A DNA stretch of 64,000 nucleotides from CAVSUB01 sp963816725 (GTDB taxonomy: Bacteria > Acidobacteriota > Vicinamibacteria > Vicinamibacterales > 2-12-FULL-66-21). This document shows, piece by piece, positions 62,071 to 64,000 of this stretch; within the stretch, counting starts at the first letter, position 1, and each line of letters starts with the position of its first letter. The position numbers and the translations under genes are program-made. The stretch spans positions 124,001-188,000 of the forward strand of contig CAWFMC010000010.1 in NCBI GenBank assembly GCA_963816725.1. Reading direction: 5' to 3'. Below the pieces are notes generated by a model, which saw only the letters and a program-made list of their open reading frames with translations, made no database searches and was not told the origin of the DNA.

Positions 62071-64000
62071 TCACATCTTGGCGGGCACCGCACAGCCCAT
62101 CAACTCGAGCGCTTTGGTGAGCTGGCTCCGGTAATAAGCGACGCCGGCGGCGCGCCAGAGGCGCACGTCCGGACGATCCTCGTTGAGGATCGAGTAGCGG
62201 TGATAGAAACCGTTGAAGGCCTGGGCCAGGCCGAACGCGTACTTCGCCAGCACTGAGAGCTCGAGTGTCCGCACCGCCTGGTCGACCACATCGTCCAGGC
62301 GGGCGGCTTCGAGGATGAGCCCCCAGAGATCGAGCGATTCGTCGCTCGATCCGGTGATGGCCTCAGGGCCCGTGCTGCCCAGTGCGGCGATCACCGAGGC
62401 CTCGTCAGTACCGTCGCGATCCTGGAGCTTCGCGAAGATGTTGTTGGCCCGGACGACAGCGTACTGAAGGTATGGGCCGCTCTCGCCTTCGAAGCTGAGC
62501 GCCTCGTCGATGTCGAAGACGATGACCTTGCCGCGCGAGAACTTGACCATGAAGTAGCGGACCGCGGCCACCGCAATCGCTTCGGCGATCGCCCGCCGAT
62601 CGGCGACGGGGAGCTCGGCATTCCGCTTCTCGACTTCGCCGGCCGCCTTGTCCGTGAGACGGTCCAGCAGATCGTCGGCTTTGACGCCGAGCCCCTTGCG
62701 GCCTGACACCTCGACGAACGGCCGGTCCGCGTCCACGTTCGGGTCGTACCCCAGCTCGCGCGCGGTGGCGTGCGACAGCGCGACCATCTCGTACGAATAG
62801 TGCACCGAGTGCTCGGCCTGCTGCTGATAGCCGAGCGCTGCCAGCGCCTGTTTCAGCAGCTTCTGCAGGTACGACTGCCGCGTGTCGATCACGTTGCAGA
62901 CAAACGACGCGCCGCCAAATGCGGGATGATCGGCTGCGGCTTCGTCGGCCGAGGCGCTGGTCGACCACAGCGTCGAGCCATCGGCGCGAGTGGTGAACGG
63001 CCGATAGTAGAAGTCCTTCCCGAGCAGGCCGAACTTCCACAGCTGGTAGGCCATGTCCTTGCCAACGTAGGTCACCGTGCCATCGGATCGCACGATGACC
63101 TTCTCCCGCTGCTCGAGCGCGGGATCCGCTTCGACATCCCCTGAGTCGCCTGCACCGCGTTCGGAGTCCGGCGCAGCCGCGCCCGCCTCGTCGTCGATCT
63201 TCATGACCCAGCAGCCCTTGAGCCGCCCCTCGGACTGCAGAAAGACGGCCCCAATCTTCTTCAGATACTCGAAGGCGTGGGTCCAGAAGTGCAGCTTCAG
63301 GATGTCGCCTTCCCAAGTGAGCAGGTCGTAGCCGATGTTCATCCGCCGCATCGTGTCGAGATGGCAGCGGACGATGCGATCGGCGATGAAGTGGGCGAGG
63401 GCGGCGGTGTCGTTGCCGCCGTGTTCGATGTCGTGCAGGGCCTGGACGCGGATCGCGAGGCGCGCCTTGTCCTCGCTGTACCACTCGGTGACCCTCGCGT
63501 AGAGGTCCCAGCAGACGAAGTCGAAGCGGCTGGTATCGGCGATGCGGCGGACCTCGTCGAGCGATAAGTGTTCGAGCTCGCGGAAGCCGACGGCGACGTC
63601 GGCGACCTGGACGCCGGTGTCGTCGATGTAGTTCTGGATCTCGACCGGACGGCCCAGGAAGCGAAGCAGCCGCCCGAACGCGTCACCAAGCGCGGCATTC
63701 CGCAGGTGGCCGATATGCGCCGCCTTGTTCGGGTTGATCGCGGTGTGCTCGACGACCGTCTTGCCGGTTGCCGCAGCCTCCACGCGTGAGCCGGGCGACA
63801 GCCACGCGGTGAGCGCCGCCTGCCGATCGATGAAGAGATTGAGGTAGCCGTTCGGCGCGGCCTCGACTCGCGCGATGCCGTCGATCGGCCCGAGCGCGCC
63901 GGCCAGCTCGGAGGCAATCGCGCGTGGGGCCTTGCGCAGCCGGCGGGCGAGCTCGAATGCCAAGGGGATCGCGAGATCGCCGAGGGCTCGCCGTGGCGGC
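62071..64000 (-). CDS. argS: Arginyl-tRNA synthetase (5' end outside the window)
   Basis: The stop is at 62071 and the frame stays open to the window edge. Sequence upstream of the first ATG-like codon (GDLAIPLAFELARRLRKAPR) is normal ArgS, so the start lies beyond 64000. Landmarks: the HIGH motif in NPNKAAHIGHLRNAALGDAF, IQNYIDDTG, the YVGKDMAYQLWKFGLL block, SGRKGLGVKADDLLDRL in place of KMSKS, and the anticodon-binding domain ending in GVAYYRSQLTKALELMG. At least 640 residues are seen. It charges tRNA-Arg. Confidence 0.96.
   Translation of the reverse strand, partial: PPRRALGDLAIPLAFELARRLRKAPRAIASELAGALGPIDGIARVEAAPNGYLNLFIDRQAALTAWLSPGSRVEAAATGKTVVEHTAINPNKAAHIGHLRNAALGDAFGRLLRFLGRPVEIQNYIDDTGVQVADVAVGFRELEHLSLDEVRRIADTSRFDFVCWDLYARVTEWYSEDKARLAIRVQALHDIEHGGNDTAALAHFIADRIVRCHLDTMRRMNIGYDLLTWEGDILKLHFWTHAFEYLKKIGAVFLQSEGRLKGCWVMKIDDEAGAAAPDSERGAGDSGDVEADPALEQREKVIVRSDGTVTYVGKDMAYQLWKFGLLGKDFYYRPFTTRADGSTLWSTSASADEAAADHPAFGGASFVCNVIDTRQSYLQKLLKQALAALGYQQQAEHSVHYSYEMVALSHATARELGYDPNVDADRPFVEVSGRKGLGVKADDLLDRLTDKAAGEVEKRNAELPVADRRAIAEAIAVAAVRYFMVKFSRGKVIVFDIDEALSFEGESGPYLQYAVVRANNIFAKLQDRDGTDEASVIAALGSTGPEAITGSSDESLDLWGLILEAARLDDVVDQAVRTLELSVLAKYAFGLAQAFNGFYHRYSILNEDRPDVRLWRAAGVAYYRSQLTKALELMGCAVPAKM

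Overview
The window looks like a GC-rich bacterial chromosome, most probably Acidobacteriota and perhaps the Vicinamibacteria side of that phylum. The clearest lineage marker is a secreted protein with the acidobacterial VWFA-related domain (44243-46375). Supporting signs are a Ser/Thr kinase-AAA-TPR regulator, a DUF6335-type protein, a PEP-CTERM protein and an HAF-repeat protein. Placement is inferred from gene content only.

Layout. 1-5.8 kb is gene-poor: a lipocalin-like domain remnant, an HAF-repeat secreted protein, a methyltransferase fragment, a small zinc-ribbon protein and an EAL protein, ending at the 3' side of tRNA-Thr(CGT). 6-11.4 kb holds a YjbQ-family gene and a minus-strand operon (GH109 enzyme, sugar nucleotidyltransferase, galactokinase-like GHMP kinase, secreted protein) that reads as a sugar-salvage unit. 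11.6-19.4 kb has a kinase-ATPase-TPR regulator, a secreted EEP-fold protein, an outer-membrane protein, a single-pass Pro-rich protein and an RRM protein. 19.6-33 kb carries repair, stress and core genes: uvrA, HEAT protein, mpg, htrA, hsp20, efp, tdk, a CDP-alcohol phosphatidyltransferase, an interrupted uvrC, a site-2 protease and trpS. 33-41.5 kb is housekeeping: scpA, scpB, rluB-type synthase, cmk, rpsA, an HU/IHF gene and a HIT gene. 41.6-50.2 kb is acyl-CoA and amino-acid metabolism: two acyl-CoA dehydrogenases, glutamate dehydrogenase, and a B12 mutase pair whose active-site residues look like isobutyryl-CoA mutase. 50.2-57.4 kb is a tight operon (response regulator, valS, nadC, birA, unknown, RlmD-like). 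The end holds secreted proteins, a class-I amidotransferase hydrolase and argS, which runs off the window.

The most striking signal is not a gene. From 6 kb onward most 3' gene ends are followed by arrays of 7-bp tandem repeats, each locus with its own heptamer (CTGAAGC, CCAGCTT, GGCGCTC, TGGCAAA/CATCTGC, GGGTCCC, GGCTGTA and others). They are usually arranged as a G-rich arm and a complementary C-rich arm, so the transcript would fold into a long hairpin. They occupy every convergent spacer of at least 80 bp and many co-directional ones, and none of the six divergent spacers. One copy sits inside uvrC between two catalytic residues. Because 7 = 1 mod 3, losing one unit there would rejoin the two halves of the gene in one open frame, so it could act as a phase-variable repair switch.

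Three other genes (kinase-TPR, Lys-rich/DUF6335, valS) are each split by what behaves as exactly one extra base. This could be sequencing error, and it is the main caveat for the uvrC interpretation.
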